DNA of 64,000 nucleotides from Symsagittifera roscoffensis (Eukaryota; Xenacoelomorpha; Acoela; Convolutidae), in contig NC_087069.1 of NCBI RefSeq assembly GCF_963678635.1, positions 55,224,928-55,288,927 of the forward strand, read 5' to 3'. Under the pieces are notes generated by a model. It was given only the letters and a program-made list of their open reading frames with translations. It had not been told where the DNA came from and ran no database searches. The stretch's first letter is position 1; each line of letters begins with the position of its first letter. Shown here one piece after another: positions 23,509 through 36,929 of the stretch. Position numbers and translations under genes: made by a program.

Positions 23509-26145
23509 TACTCATGAAGCAACCGGATTCCAAAAATACTGTTGATGAACTGGCGAGCTAGGAATTTGTGACCCAGTTGCACTTGTACTTGTTCGAGAGG
23601 CGGAGTTAAATAGTTAATTGCTCCAACGCTATTGTATGGGAACATTACAAAGTTGAGAGGGGAAGCTGTTTTTGCCGCTTCAGACACTTGTGATGTTTCA
23701 TTCAAACTTAACCGGTTACAAACTGCAGGTTGGGGTTGCAGTTGAAGGAAACCACGACGCGAGGTTCGCGTTAAAGAACTGACTGGAGTATGTGGTATGA
23801 CCTCGAGGTAAAGCTGTCAAAACAACTGTAGTAGGAGAACAAAGTCTTAAGTACGACGGTGACGCAACGTTTTCAAAATCAAAAACCCTGCAGAATCAGT
23901 GTTGTCTTACCGATTTGCAACTGGAAACCCCGGCGTTGCGTTGATTTATGCTCGACAAAATTGCCAATATTCTGCTGAATATCGGGGCAGCAATCTGCGT
24001 AAGGGATGTATGAATAAGGGTAGGGACTAGCAAGGTATAGATGCTAGCTTTCGGAATTACCTCATTGTGTCGTTTTGTAACCAAGTCATGCCACTGTTCC
24101 AATTCCTCACAAATCCCATCATGAAATTTTTATCTTAAAAAACTTTTATATGTTAAAATAATTTCTTCAGCGAAAGATATATTTTTTCAGTTATCAAAAA
24201 CTCCAGAGAAAAACTTGTAACAATTCAGCTTTCGTTATTCTAGATATTGAGTGCAATGAAAACTTTATAGTGGTTAGGAAGTAGGAACTTATGAGGATGA
24301 AAAACTTGTGCACGATTCCTTCCATCTTCCCAAAAATCCAACCAATTGCTTGATAGACAGCTTGATCTCAATCTGTCTGATAGACGGAGCATCTTTTGGA
24401 AATTGATTGAAACAGCGATTGAGAAAAAAATATATTGAGCAAAAAAAAACTATAAAAATAATCACGACAAAGCCAATAATCTTGGATGAATACGGTTGCC
24501 CAGAACATTAGAGTTTAATTTTAAGTACTGTTTATCTGAAAGAAAAAGTGGAGCACTGCTTACAAACCAAATTATCTTCTACAAAGTTAAGCCATCAATC
24601 AGCCGCTTCGGAAGACCTCAAGTTGTCTCACATTAAATAAAATAATGCACGAAACTGACCTATCCACTCACGTCACTCCAAAAGATTGCAATCATAGTTG
24701 GAGTTTTTCTATTTGCGCAATGGATTCTTTCTGTTTGACGCCACGACTTCGGCTAAGTCTCGAACGGATTGCGACTGCAATGGCGGGTTGACGTAAAACG
24801 GGACAGGTTGAAGTACTCATGAAGCGACCGGATTCCAAAAATACTGTTGATGAATTGACGAGCTAGTAATTTGCGACCCAGTTGCAGGGGTACTTGTTCA
24901 AGAGTCGGAGTAAAATAGTTAATTGCTCCAACGCTATTGTACGGGAACATTACAAAGTTGGGAGGGGAAGCTGTTTTTGCCGCTTCAGACACGTGCGATG
25001 TTTCATTCAATTTTAACCGGTTACAAGCTGCAGGTTGATGTTGCAGTTGAAGGAAACCCCGGCACGAGGTTCGCATTAAGGAACTGACTGGAGTATGTGG
25101 GATGACCTCGAGGTAAAGCTGTCAAAACAATTGCAGTAGGAGGACAAAATCTTAAGTACGACGGTGACTAAACGTTTTCAAAATCAAAAACCCTGCAGAA
25201 TCAGCCTGGTTTTACCGATTTGCAACTGGAAACCCCGGCATTGCATTGATTTATATTCGACCAAATTGCCAATATTCTGCTGAATATCGGGGCAGCAATC
25301 TGCGTAAGGGATGTATGAATAAGGGTAGGGACTAGCAAGGTATAGATTCTAGCTTTCGGTATTACCTCATCGTGTCGTTTTGTAACCAAGTCAAGCCACT
25401 GTTCCAATTCCTCACAAATCTTCTCATGAAATTCTTGTCTTTAATTACTTTTTTATGTTAAAATAATTGCTTCAGCAAAATATTTTTTCTCGGTTTTCAA
25501 AAACTCCATAGAAAAACTTGTAACAATTCAGCTCTCGTTATTCTGGATATTGAGTGCAATGAAAACTTTATAGTGGTTAGGAAGTAGGAGTTTATGAGGA
25601 TGAAAAACGTGTGCGCTATTCCTTCCATCTTCCCAAAAACCAAACCAACTGCTTGATAGACAGCTTGATCTCAATCTGCTTGATAGACGGAGCATCTTTT
25701 GGAAATTAATTGAAACAGAGATTGAGAAAAAAATATATTGAGCGAAAAAAAACAATAAAAATAATCAACACAAAGCCGTTAATCTTGGATGAATACGGTT
25801 GCCCAAAACATTAGAGTGTAATTTTAAGTAAGGTGAGTATGGTTGCAGATGTAGCAAATACCTATTTTTTCATGCAAAAACTTCTTGCTACAAAAAAATC
25901 AAAACCTTTGCCTATGGAACATGCACTCTGTTTTCTTTCCAATTGTAGTTTATGAAAATCTTACCTTATCTTTCCCACTCTTTAATTATTTATCCTTGTT
26001 ATCTTCCTTTTTCTTTCAATATCAAGCTGTTTATCTGAAAGAAAAAGTGGAGCACTGCTTACAAACCATATTATCTTCTACAAAATTTAGCCATCAATCA
26101 GCCGCTTCAGAAGACCTCAAGTTATCTCACATTACATAAAATAAT
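23341..26145. repeat. Nested A/A' direct repeat, copy 2
   Basis: A at 23341-24645 and A' at 24646-26145, with the 196-bp insert at 25831-26026, as in copy 1. Confidence 0.85.
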
Positions 26146-27610
26146 TTCGAAGTATGGTACTGTCCTTTGTAGATAAGTTTGCGAGTCAACACAAGGGAGT
26201 CTTACCTTTATTGGTTGATGTTGATATTTTTTCCTATTTTCTTTAAATGAAATTATGCCGAAAACAATTTAGTTTTCAAAAAATGTTTTTCCGTCAAAAA
26301 ACTCTGGTTGACAAAGAAACAGAACCTGTAAGATACTTGCAGCACAATGAAATTTACTCAAAATCAGTGAAACCAAAACAGCTTTTGCTGAGAGAGCTAT
26401 ATCCCAAATGTCACAAAAATCAAATTTCTCTCAATTCTGTACAAACCATCTCTGACAACGCGTTTAGAAAACTCTAGAATCGAGAACTGAAATGATGATT
26501 TTTCTTTCCAAGAAGACTTAAAATTACAAATAACAGTTGAAGTTTTTGAAATTTTTGAAAAACTCTACAAAATCCTCCTAAATTCATTATCAACGATCTT
26601 TAAAAAGTAGAATTTTTTAAAAGAATATAAATAAATGTGCTGAGAGTAAATCATTTTTTAAAAAATTTTTTACCTGAATTTTTTACTTGTAGGAATCTTT
26701 CCATTAAAGAGCCGGTTCTTTTACACTTTACTATCGGAAAAGTTATGTTCGAAAGGAGAATGGGGAGATCAAACTTGAGAAATATTGTATCTTTTGTTTT
26801 ATCAAATTGTTATTGCTGGAAAAAATGCATACATAAATGGAAGAGAAAACTGTATCAAAAGAAAAAAACTGTACAAAAATAGCTGTTATTTCGGCTGAGA
26901 ATCAATTAGTGTTCATTATCTAGAGTAATAACTTGGTTGTTATTAACAGCAAATAATAGTTGAAATTGGTTGCCTGAATGCAACCCTTGATGATGTATGG
27001 TGATTTTATAGAATATAAGGTAGTCGGTGATCCAGTAACTCCTTCCTTGTTTTTTTTTCGTTTGCAAAGTAGAAAAAAGGAGAGATTATATCTACGGGGC
27101 AGTATCAAAGTTATAAGTCCTATACGGATCTAGGACTGAAAAAATTTTGAGGATCTATTCCAATAATATCAATATAAAAGTGGAAGATACTACAGATAGA
27201 GAAAAAATATTTTGTCTCAGTAAGACTTACACGAGCTGAAAGTTGCTCTATTTTCAAATAAATTTTTAATTTTATGTGAACAAGTAAAATAGCGTGAAAA
27301 AGCGTTTGGTGCTTTTGCACAATCTCTTATAAAAATTGAAGTTCGTTTCAATAAAAATTTTCAGATCACAGCTGCAACAAAATGCGGTGTATTTGTGTCA
27401 ATTTAACGCTCGAGAGATTGAGAAGTTGTTATTAAACGCAAAAACCTCAAAACATTTGCAAAAGTTTTTGACACCAAAACATTTGGAAGACGCAAAAAAA
27501 ATCCGAGCGTAGAAGTAGTTTAACTACGTTCGTTTTTCAAGAAAGTCAAATCTTATTAACTAAGGTCATGCAAGGCTGCTTTATGCACTAAATGTTATAG
27601 CTAAAAAAAC

Positions 27611-27781
27611 TAAGAAAAAAGTTTTCGGAGTGGGGTTTTGAACTTGGTTAAAGAGCGTATGTTTTGTGCTCTATCAAGCTCGGCTCAATTTTGAGTTTTA
27701 TAACAGAAAAGACTTGGATAGGATTCAAACCTGCGTTGCATCCGTCAGAGCGGGCCGTTTATACGATCGATGACTGTCCTT
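27611..27781 (-). mobile_element. Tandem tRNA-like pair, copy 3
   Basis: Same as at 11915-12085, shifted by 15696. Confidence 0.45.
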
Positions 27782-28354
27782 AATATATAAGACTATAGTT
27801 CAATTTGATGCAGTTACGTTCATATTCAAGTTCCTAAATCACTACCTTTCTCAATTGAAATAATGCTTAACCCCAAAGCCCAAAAGAACTTGAGCCAGTG
27901 TAACGAGGGGTCTTACTAATCGGCCCGATAAAGTCCTAACTGCTGGCGAATGACCAATTTTTCATGGTGCAACGCAGATACTCGACCTAAAGTGTAAGCC
28001 CAGGATGGCTGACGGGATCGACGTTTCACACAAGATCACCGGTTCGTAAATCACGGGTTGATTCAGCTTGGAAGTTTGATGGATGATTCAAGGTTGGTAT
28101 CAAGTGTTTGTGATGAAAAGTAACAAAGTGCTTGTTTTAGAGGAAAATTTTCGGAGTGAACACGTACCAATGGGTGTTTTTGATCAGGCATTTAACGAAT
28201 GCTCCACTAAACAAAAGGTGCTAGACAAAATATTGTCCGTTAACTTGCGAATTTCAAAGTTTGCTTAGAAAACACGTTTGCAACTGAGCAGTGAACTTTT
28301 CTAAAGCTCGCATTGATGCGGTGGGACAGGATGATTGTAATTCCATTGGCTTCA

Positions 28355-28591
28355 CTAATGCACAAACATTGGCAGAGCCGGTCTTTTCCCTTTTCCTACA
28401 CAGAGTAGAAGATCTTTCTCCAATCCAACAAAATTGGTACATTTGTCTAACCGCCAAACGCTTGGATCTTTCCGGCAGGACATTAAGGTTTCAATCGCCA
28501 AGACACGAGAAATGGTTTCCTTAAACGGATCAATTTTAATGTGTACGGCACAGGTAGCTATACATGTGAACAAAAAAGCCCGTTTCTTCAC
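28355..28591 (-). pseudogene. BEL/Pao integrase catalytic core, copy 3
   Basis: Identical in translation to 12659-12895. The C-terminal continuation occupies 27886-28354. Confidence 0.7.
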
Positions 28592-29195
28592 ACTACTGCG
28601 GCGTAAAGTCCCGCCAAATGGTTCAAATTATTCTACCTCACAGTTAATGAATGGCCGATGGCAGTAACCAAGCACCAAGCCGTTTGACAGGGAGATCTAA
28701 TACTATGGGATGTAACGTGCTTGCAATGCTTTTTGCAAACAAACTACACCTATCAACTGCACGCAGCGTCGCTAACAAACCCATTACCACAAACCACATA
28801 TGTAATATCGATCGCAACTAATCCAAGTGTTGATGATTGTGGGCAAAATGCAGATGCCTCCGAAAACATTTCATCAACAAATGACGAGTAATTTGGAATA
28901 AGACAAATGTTTTAACGGTTGTGCCTGATTGAGATTTTCCGAACTCAACCGGGAACGCTTTGGATTGAATCAAAACTAACAATTTTTGCTTCAATCCCGC
29001 AGAGCTTGTGCTTCGGCAAACACCTAAGCAAAAAGCAAACATCTTGCTGCAGTTTTGTATAACTACTGTACTTCTCCCAAATAAGTATGGGCTCTGCGTG
29101 CTTTGAAAGTTTACTGATATCAAGTGTTGAAATGTTTCTTAATGCCCACACGTTTCTTTGAGAGGATATTAAAAACAACATGTTGAAGTGCCTCC

Positions 29196-29524
29196 TCAAA
29201 CTCGGTTCCCAGTACCTTTGGTTCTCCTTGACTAAAAAGAACCTTGGAGCACCAACCCCGGTGCAACTTTTCAGGCATTATCTCCACTATTCATGCGGAC
29301 CATTGATCCACAGTTAGGAGTTCCTGTATTTCATACACACGTTTTGCGACAAAAAATCGGGATTTTTGCCGAAAAGCCAAAAATATGCGGAGCTCGCCGA
29401 AAATTTTCCACATCATCGCGCCACAAAAAATGCGGAGAAGGTTCATTACAAGGGGATGCGTCAAACCGAAGGAACATAGCTTCGATGCTCGCGAAACGAC
29501 AAACTGATATTGCCGGAAGCGCAT
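29196..29524 (-). pseudogene. BEL/Pao RNase H end and connector, copy 3
   Basis: Same as 13500-13828, shifted by 15696, with the same EIQEL signature. Confidence 0.65.
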
Positions 29525-30718
29525 TAGACGTGTAACAAATTTTGCTGTAAATCAGGCTCAACGAGCAAAAGTTTGTTCAAAAACGGGCAGAATAAAGCTG
29601 CGTGTTGTGCGTTTTAGCCGGAATAACATAACCTTGGACAAATGCATGTTATAATATCTCAGCGTATTTGTTTTTCCAGCAACTATCTTTGTCAAACATT
29701 TTTGTATCGTCTTAAACTGAGCCAACGCTAGTAGTAGTTGTTGAGTAACGAACTGCTATCATTGAACCTTAACATTTCTAGACAATACCTTTCACCATCG
29801 TCTTATGCTGATGATTGCAGGATTTTCAAATGCTGATCGGATGCAGAACCAGTAGCAGCTTGCTTGTATGAACCATAACTTAAAATTCATACAGCGCTTA
29901 GTTTTTGAATAACCTACGTCTTCAGCCTTGCACTTGAAGCAAGTTGATATCAACCCGCTCAAAGAGAAAGGGAGGATAGTCTATTGGATTTTTAATTTCG
30001 GTTTTTGAATAAATATACCGAGGTGGCTCGATTGATTCTGTGGATTCTTTCTGGAGCATCAACTTATCGAGACACATGAATAATTTCATCCTTCACAGAG
30101 GCGGTTACAAAAAATTTTATTCAGTGTTAATTATATCAGCGGTAGTGTGACGTCGACTAACTCAGTCGAATTGAAATCCGTTGAAATAAAATCATTTACG
30201 GTCATATTGACTTTTTTCCACACATTTGGAGGGCGAGAATTGCTTGCGAAAAATCAGGAGTGATTAAACGCTCAATCTCACAAAAGAAGACGATTATCAG
30301 CTCTCAACTCATTAGCTGAATCAATAATGACACATTTAACTCAAAAAACTGAACAAGACTCTTAAGGTTCTGCACGGATGCGGAACAAGACGTTGATTTT
30401 TCCGCGGGAAGTTATTCCTGTAAAGACTTATTTTTTTTTACTTTCGAGAAGGAAAAACAGAGGAGATTTTCTCACATTCGAGAAAGAGAAGGATTGCACC
30501 AAGCAAGAGCTCAATGTGTCAACTTTAGCACTCGGCTTTAATGATTTTTCTAGCCTTCGGATAATTATCAAAACTGTGATCCGTTGAAGACAGGAGAAAC
30601 TGATTTTTTATCCGCAGAAGTCTTCGCCTTTGAGTAAGGTTGTTTTCCTTGAACACTTTGCAAACCCCATTATGAAAGTTTTTTTGCAGCGCGCTGCGGG
30701 CATGGCCGATACTCAACC

Positions 30719-31356
30719 TTGCTCGGCGATAGTTTGCATCTTGGCAGGTTCCTCGGTTTTTCTTTTACCAGAGAACAAATTCATGCGCTCCTGCATTTTG
30801 GCCTTTTCTTTATAGTTGAAACCAAAGGAACACAGATTGCCTTTGAACGTGTACGACGAGGACCAGGACGCCTCCATCTTTGTAGGCACACTACATCAAA
30901 TTTGGTTCAGATGACGTTTACATTAAGACCGTCATCATATCACAACGATTGAATCTCACCAACAAGAAAGACTTCAAATGAGACCACCAAAAGTGATAAT
31001 CCTTTTGAATTGTGCAATTTCTTTGGTTGAAAGCTGTTAAGTTTTTCGAGGTGGGCATGCATGACGGTTCCAGTATGCCCAAATTTTTGTTCACCAACGT
31101 TAACGCATCCTTGTACATTAGATTTGATTAAGCGAAATCCGCTTTTGCCTATTCATTTTCCCAGTTGCCAATGTTTTCAAGTACGTCATACACGAAACTG
31201 ACCTATCCACTCAGATCACTCCAAAAAATTGCCATCATAGTTGGAATTTTTCTTTTCGGGCAATGTATTCTTTCTGTTCGCCGCCACGACTTCGGCTAAG
31301 TCTCGAACGGATTGCGACTGCAATGGCGGGTTGACGTAAAACGGGACAGGTTGATG
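30719..31356 (-). pseudogene. BEL/Pao gag core, copy 3
   Basis: Same as 15023-15660, shifted by 15696, with a C for A-type difference near 31190 (CATACACG for CATGCACG) just outside it. Confidence 0.7.
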
Positions 31357-33995
31357 TACTCATGAAGCAACCGGATTCCAAAAATACTGTTGATGAACTG
31401 GCGAGCTAGGAATTTGTGACCCAGTTGCACTTGTACTTGTTCGAGAGGCGGAGTTAAATAGTTAATTGCTCCAACGCTATTGTACGGGAACATTACAAAG
31501 TTGAGAGGGGAAGCTGTTTTTGCCGCTTCAGACACTTGTGATGTTTCATTCAAACTTAACCGGTTACAAACTGCAGGTTGGGGTTGCAGTTGAAGGAAAC
31601 CACGACGCGAGGTTCGCGTTAAAGAACTGACTGGAGTATGTGGTATGACCTCGAGGTAAAGCTGTCAAAACAACTGTAGTAGGAGAACAAAGTCTTAAGT
31701 ACGACGGTGACGCAACGTTTTCAAAATCAAAAACCCTGCAGAATCAGTGTTGTCTTACCGATTTGCAACTGGAAACCCCGGCGTTGCGTTGATTTATGCT
31801 CGACAAAATTGCCAATATTCTGCTGAATATCGGGGCAGCAATCTGCGTAAGGGATGTATGAATAAGGGTAGGGACTAGCAAGGTATAGATGCTAGCTTTC
31901 GGAATTACCTCATTGTGTCGTTTTGTAACCAAGTCATGCCACTGTTCCAATTCCTCACAAATCCCATCATGAAATTTTTATCTTAAAAAACTTTTATATG
32001 TTAAAATAATTTCTTCAGCGAAAGATATATTTTTTCAGTTATCAAAAACTCCAGAGAAAAACTTGTAACAATTCAGCTTTCGTTATTCTAGATATTGAGT
32101 GCAATGAAAACTTTATAGTGGTTAGGAAGTAGGAACTTATGAGGATGAAAAACTTGTGCACGATTCCTTCCATCTTCCCAAAAATCCAACCAATTGCTTG
32201 ATAGACAGCTTGATCTCAATCTGTCTGATAGACGGAGCATCTTTTGGAAATTGATTGAAACAGCGATTGAGAAAAAAATATATTGAGCAAAAAAAAACTA
32301 TAAAAATAATCACGACAAAGCCAATAATCTTGGATGAATACGGTTGCCCAGAACATTAGAGTTTAATTTTAAGTACTGTTTATCTGAAAGAAAAAGTGGA
32401 GCACTGCTTACAAACCAAATTATCTTCTACAAAGTTAAGCCATCAATCAGCCGCTTCGGAAGACCTCAAGTTGTCTCACATTAAATAAAATAATGCACGA
32501 AACTGACCTATCCACTCACGTCACTCCAAAAGATTGCAATCATAGTTGGAGTTTTTCTATTTGCGCAATGGATTCTTTCTGTTTGACGCCACGACTTCGG
32601 CTAAGTCTCGAACGGATTGCGACTGCAATGGCGGGTTGACGTAAAACGGGACAGGTTGAAGTACTCATGAAGCGACCGGATTCCAAAAATACTGTTGATG
32701 AATTGACGAGCTAGTAATTTGCGACCCAGTTGCAGGGGTACTTGTTCAAGAGTCGGAGTAAAATAGTTAATTGCTCCAACGCTATTGTACGGGAACATTA
32801 CAAAGTTGGGAGGGGAAGCTGTTTTTGCCGCTTCAGACACGTGCGATGTTTCATTCAATTTTAACCGGTTACAAGCTGCAGGTTGATGTTGCAGTTGAAG
32901 GAAACCCCGGCACGAGGTTCGCATTAAGGAACTGACTGGAGTATGTGGGATGACCTCGAGGTAAAGCTGTCAAAACAATTGCAGTAGGAGGACAAAATCT
33001 TAAGTACGACGGTGACTAAACGTTTTCAAAATCAAAAACCCTGCAGAATCAGCCTGGTTTTACCGATTTGCAACTGGAAACCCCGGCATTGCATTGATTT
33101 ATATTCGACCAAATTGCCAATATTCTGCTGAATATCGGGGCAGCAATCTGCGTAAGGGATGTATGAATAAGGGTAGGGACTAGCAAGGTATAGATTCTAG
33201 CTTTCGGTATTACCTCATCGTGTCAATTTGTAACCAAGTCAAGCCACTGTTCCAATTCCTCACAAATCTTCTCATGAAATTCTTGTCTTTAATTACTTTT
33301 TTATGTTAAAATAATTGCTTCAGCAAAATATTTTTTCTCGGTTTTCAAAAACTCCATAGAAAAACTTGTAACAATTCAGCTCTCGTTATTCTGGATATTG
33401 AGTGCAATGAAAACTTTATAGTGGTTAGGAAGTAGGAGTTTATGAGGATGAAAAACGTGTGCGCTATTCCTTCCATCTTCCCAAAAACCAAACCAACTGC
33501 TTGATAGACAGCTTGATCTCAATCTGCTTGATAGACGGAGCATCTTTTGGAAATTAATTGAAACAGAGATTGAGAAAAAAATATATTGAGCGAAAAAAAA
33601 AACAATAAAAATAATCAACACAAAGCCATTAATCTTGGATGAATACGGTTGCCCAAAACATTAGAGTGTAATTTTAAGTAAGGTGAGTATGGTTGCAGAT
33701 GTAGCAAATACCTATTTTTTCATGCAAAAACTTCTTGCTACAAAAAAATCAAAACCTTTGCCTATGGAACATGCACTCTGTTTTCTTTCCAATTGTAGTT
33801 TATGAAAATCTTACCTTATCTTTCCCACTCTTTAATTATTTATCCTTGTTATCTTCCTTTTTCTTTCAATATCAAGCTGTTTATCTGAAAGAAAAAGTGG
33901 AGCACTGCTTACAAACCATATTATCTTCTACAAAATTTAGCCATCAATCAGCCGCTTCAGAAGACCTCAAGTTATCTCACATTACATAAAATAAT
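31189..33995. repeat. Nested A/A' direct repeat, copy 3
   Basis: A at 31189-32493 and A' at 32494-33995. The AA change at 33225-33226 and an A-run two bases longer near 33600 are private to this copy. Confidence 0.85.
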
Positions 33996-36161
33996 TTCGA
34001 AGTATGGTACTGTCCTTTGTAGATAAGTTTGCGAGTCAACACAAGGGAGTCTTACCTTTATTGGTTGATGTTGATATTTTTTCCTATTTTCTTTAAATGA
34101 AATTATGCCGAAAACAATTTAGTTTTCAAAAAATGTTTTTCCGTCAAAAAACTCTGGTTGACAAAGAAACAGAACCTGTAAGATACTTGCAGCACAATGA
34201 AATTTACTCAAAATCAGTGAAACCAAAACAGCTTTTGCTGAGAGAGCTATATCCCAAATGTCACAAAAATCAAATTTCTCTCAATTCTGTACAAACCATC
34301 TCTGACAACGCGTTTAGAAAACTCTAGAATCGAGAACTGAAATGATGATTTTTCTTTCCAAGAAGACTTAAAATTACAAATAACAGTTGAAGTTTTTGAA
34401 ATTTTTGAAAAACTCTACAAAATCCTCCTAAATTCATTATCAACGATCTTTAAAAAGTAGAATTTTTTAAAAGAATATAAATAAATGTGCTGAGAGTAAA
34501 TCATTTTTTTAAAAAAATTTTTACCTGAATTTTTTACTTGTAGGAATCTTTCATTAAAGAGCCAGTTCTTTTACACTTTACTATCGGAAAAGTTATGTTC
34601 GAAAGGAGAATGGGGAGATCAAACTTGAGAAATATTGTATCTTTTGTTTTATCAAATTGTTATTGCTGGAAAAAATGCATACATAAATGGAAGAGAAAAC
34701 TGTATCAAAAGAAAAAAACTGTACAAAAATAGCTGTTATTTCGGCTGAGAATCAATTAGTGTTCATTATCTAGAGTAATAACTTGGTTGTTATTAACAGC
34801 AAATAATAGTTGAAATTGGTTGCCTGAATGCAACCCTTGATGATGTATGGTGATTTTATAGAATATAAGGTAGTCGGTGATCCAGTAACTCCTTCCTTGT
34901 TTTTTTTTCGTTTGCAAAGTAGAAAAAAGGAGAGATTATATCTACGGGGCAGTATCAAAGTTATAAGTCCTAACGGATCTAGGACTGAAAAAATTTTGAG
35001 GATCTATTCCAATAATATCAATATAAAAGTGGAAGATACTACAGATAGAGAAAAAATATTTTGTCTCAGTAAGACTTACACGAGCTGAAAGTTGCTCTAT
35101 TTTCAAATAAATTTTTAATTTTATGTGAACAAGCAAAATAGCGTGAAAAAGCGTTTGGTGCTTTTGCACAATCTCTTATAAAAATTGAAGTTCGTTTCAA
35201 TAAAAATTTTCAGATCACAGCTGCAACAAAATGCGGTGTATTTGTGTCAATTTAACGCTCGAGAGATTGAGAAGTTGTTATTAAACGCAAAAACCTCAAA
35301 ACATTTGCAAAAGTTTTTGACACCAAAACATTTGGAAGACGCAAAAAAAATCCGAGCGTAGAAGTAGTTTAACTACGTTCGTTTTTCAAGAAAGTCAAAA
35401 AAGAGTCTCTCTCTTTTTGAGAAATTTTCGAGAACAGAAAATGAATTAATTTTTAAAATATTCATTTTTGGTACGGATTTTTTTTTAAAAAAATTTGGAG
35501 GTTTTTGCTAAACTCGCAGTTTTACAAACACTTATTTTATCTTAAAATCAAGAATTAATTTGCAGTACTTCTCTAGATAATAGCAGTAATGTGTTGGAAA
35601 CTGAAGACAGATTGTAGTCTCTATTTGGATATGCGTGATAACCACCTTAGCTTAAAGCTTTAGTCAATGAAGGGAAAGTTAGTTCAAATTTTCACCAAAC
35701 AGAACTTCGTACAGCAAAATAAGGGGTGGCTTAGATGAATAATTTGATACAATATTGACTTATGTGGGCAATTTACAATTTTTTCTATTCTCGATTGTAG
35801 GAAAGTTAATTTAACAACACAATGAGTTATAACGCCAGTGGATATTCGCTTGGCTCATTTTGTACTTGGCTCATTTATTTGTCAAAAATTCAAGTATGCT
35901 ACTAAAAATCATAGTTTAATTTAACCTCTTTCAGACTATATGCAGTTTCGACTTTTCGTCTGATAGCTCGATGCACCAAAGGCAGAAATTAATACTATTA
36001 TCAATGTTTTGGTACAAAGAAAACTAAGAAAAAATTTGAATTTTTTCTTTATGTTTCAGATGTAAATAATTCAAAACTAATTGCGAAAATGGATAAAATC
36101 TTTTTTGTACAGGTTTTTGAAAGATGCAAAAATACTCGAACACATTTAGCTGATATAGTCG

Positions 36162-36423
36162 CTCGTCTACAATATCATTTTAGCAATGGCTAATCTAGCT
36201 CCAATAAATGATAGTGGAGAGCACTGGGCGATGACTACATGACTAGACAATTATTTAAATTCCGCCTATTCAATCAAAAAAAGTTGGACGATTCCTTTCT
36301 TACAAAAAAATCGACAATTGGTTCAGCGAATTACTGATGTTTCGATTGGATTTCAAGCAAATTATTCATTGTTTGTTTTTATAAATTCTACAAGTTGGAT
36401 TTTTTTTACCGTGTTCCTTGTTT
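36162..36423 (+). pseudogene. Orphan coding-like stretch
   Basis: An 87-codon frame bounded by TAG and TGA with a single internal TGA. It contains MANLAPINDSGEHWAMTT and, after the stop, LDNYLNSAYSIKKSW, then a hydrophobic end (YSLFVFINSTSWIFFTVFLV). The amino-acid mix is unlike the low-complexity frames around it. The family is unknown, and chance cannot be ruled out at this length. Confidence 0.2.
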
Positions 36424-36848
36424 GATTTTCATAAGTATTCATGTGTATGAATGCAGTATGTTACTTGTAATTGGTTGTAAGTTTTGTAGTAACCCTTTTT
36501 AGTTTGTAAATTGGAACACAATGATTGCATTGATGGAATAAGGATGATGTGGTCACTCAAATGAATAAACTGACAAAAATAGATAAGCTGACAAAAATTG
36601 TAATCATTATCTACTGATTTATTCAAAATTTTTGAAAAATTCATTTTGAAAAGGTAGAAAAAACAATTAGCAAATTGCAGCGAGTTGAAGTTTTTGAAAT
36701 AAGAACACATATTGCTTGCGACAATTGGTGGTTTCCCGAACTTAATGTAAGCACCATTGGATTTTCCATATATATTCGATCGTTGTTTTTTAGTTACTCG
36801 ATTTCGTCTGGTTGTTTTTTTTCAGTACCAAAAAAAAACAGTAAATAC

Positions 36849-36929
36849 AGTTTCAAATAACTTTTGAATTTATATCTATGTAATTTGTCTATCGAACAAT
36901 TTACATAGATATTACAGTTTTTGAAACTA
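36849..36929. repeat. Imperfect inverted repeat
   Basis: ATATCTATGTAA (36872-36883) pairs with TTACATAGATAT (36901-36912). Farther out, GTTTCAAA near 36850 pairs with TTTGAAAC near 36922. This gives a hairpin with a roughly 17-base centre. Confidence 0.55.

Larger units (their letters stand above)
19701..27548 (-). mobile_element. Array copy 2: BEL/Pao retrotransposon remnant
   Basis: Same content and order as copy 1, shifted by 7848. It shares with copy 3, against copy 1, the bases at 20235 (A), 20462 (G), 21180 (G) and the C in AGCACCAAG near 20826. It differs alone near 21873 (T in GAGTCAACG) and near 22293 (A in CAGCGATAGTG). Confidence 0.75.
11853..35397. repeat. Three tandem copies of a 7848-bp unit
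   Basis: The unit runs 11853-19700, 19701-27548 and 27549-35397. Equivalent landmarks are offset by exactly 7848 between copies 1 and 2, and by 7848 with a few 1-2 base indels in copy 3. I found only a handful of substitutions per copy, so identity is above 99.5% by eye. Left flank (ending at 11852) and right flank (from 35398) are unrelated to the unit. The joint shares a short CAAA with both flanks. The array is exactly three whole units, without an extra LTR at one end, so simple LTR-LTR recombination does not explain it. Confidence 0.97.
27549..35397 (-). mobile_element. Array copy 3: BEL/Pao retrotransposon remnant
   Basis: Same content as copies 1 and 2. Private changes include G at 28158 (GGAGTGAACACG), an AA for GT change at 33225-33226, two extra A in the A-run near 33600, and a one-base loss near 34971. 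The AA change puts a TGA into the minus-strand frame of the second gag N-terminal repeat, so that frame is not under selection. Confidence 0.75.

Noticed and set aside
11853-35397. LTR-LTR recombination as the cause of the triplication
   Set aside because: That would leave an extra LTR at one end of the array. Instead the array is exactly three whole units between unrelated flanks.
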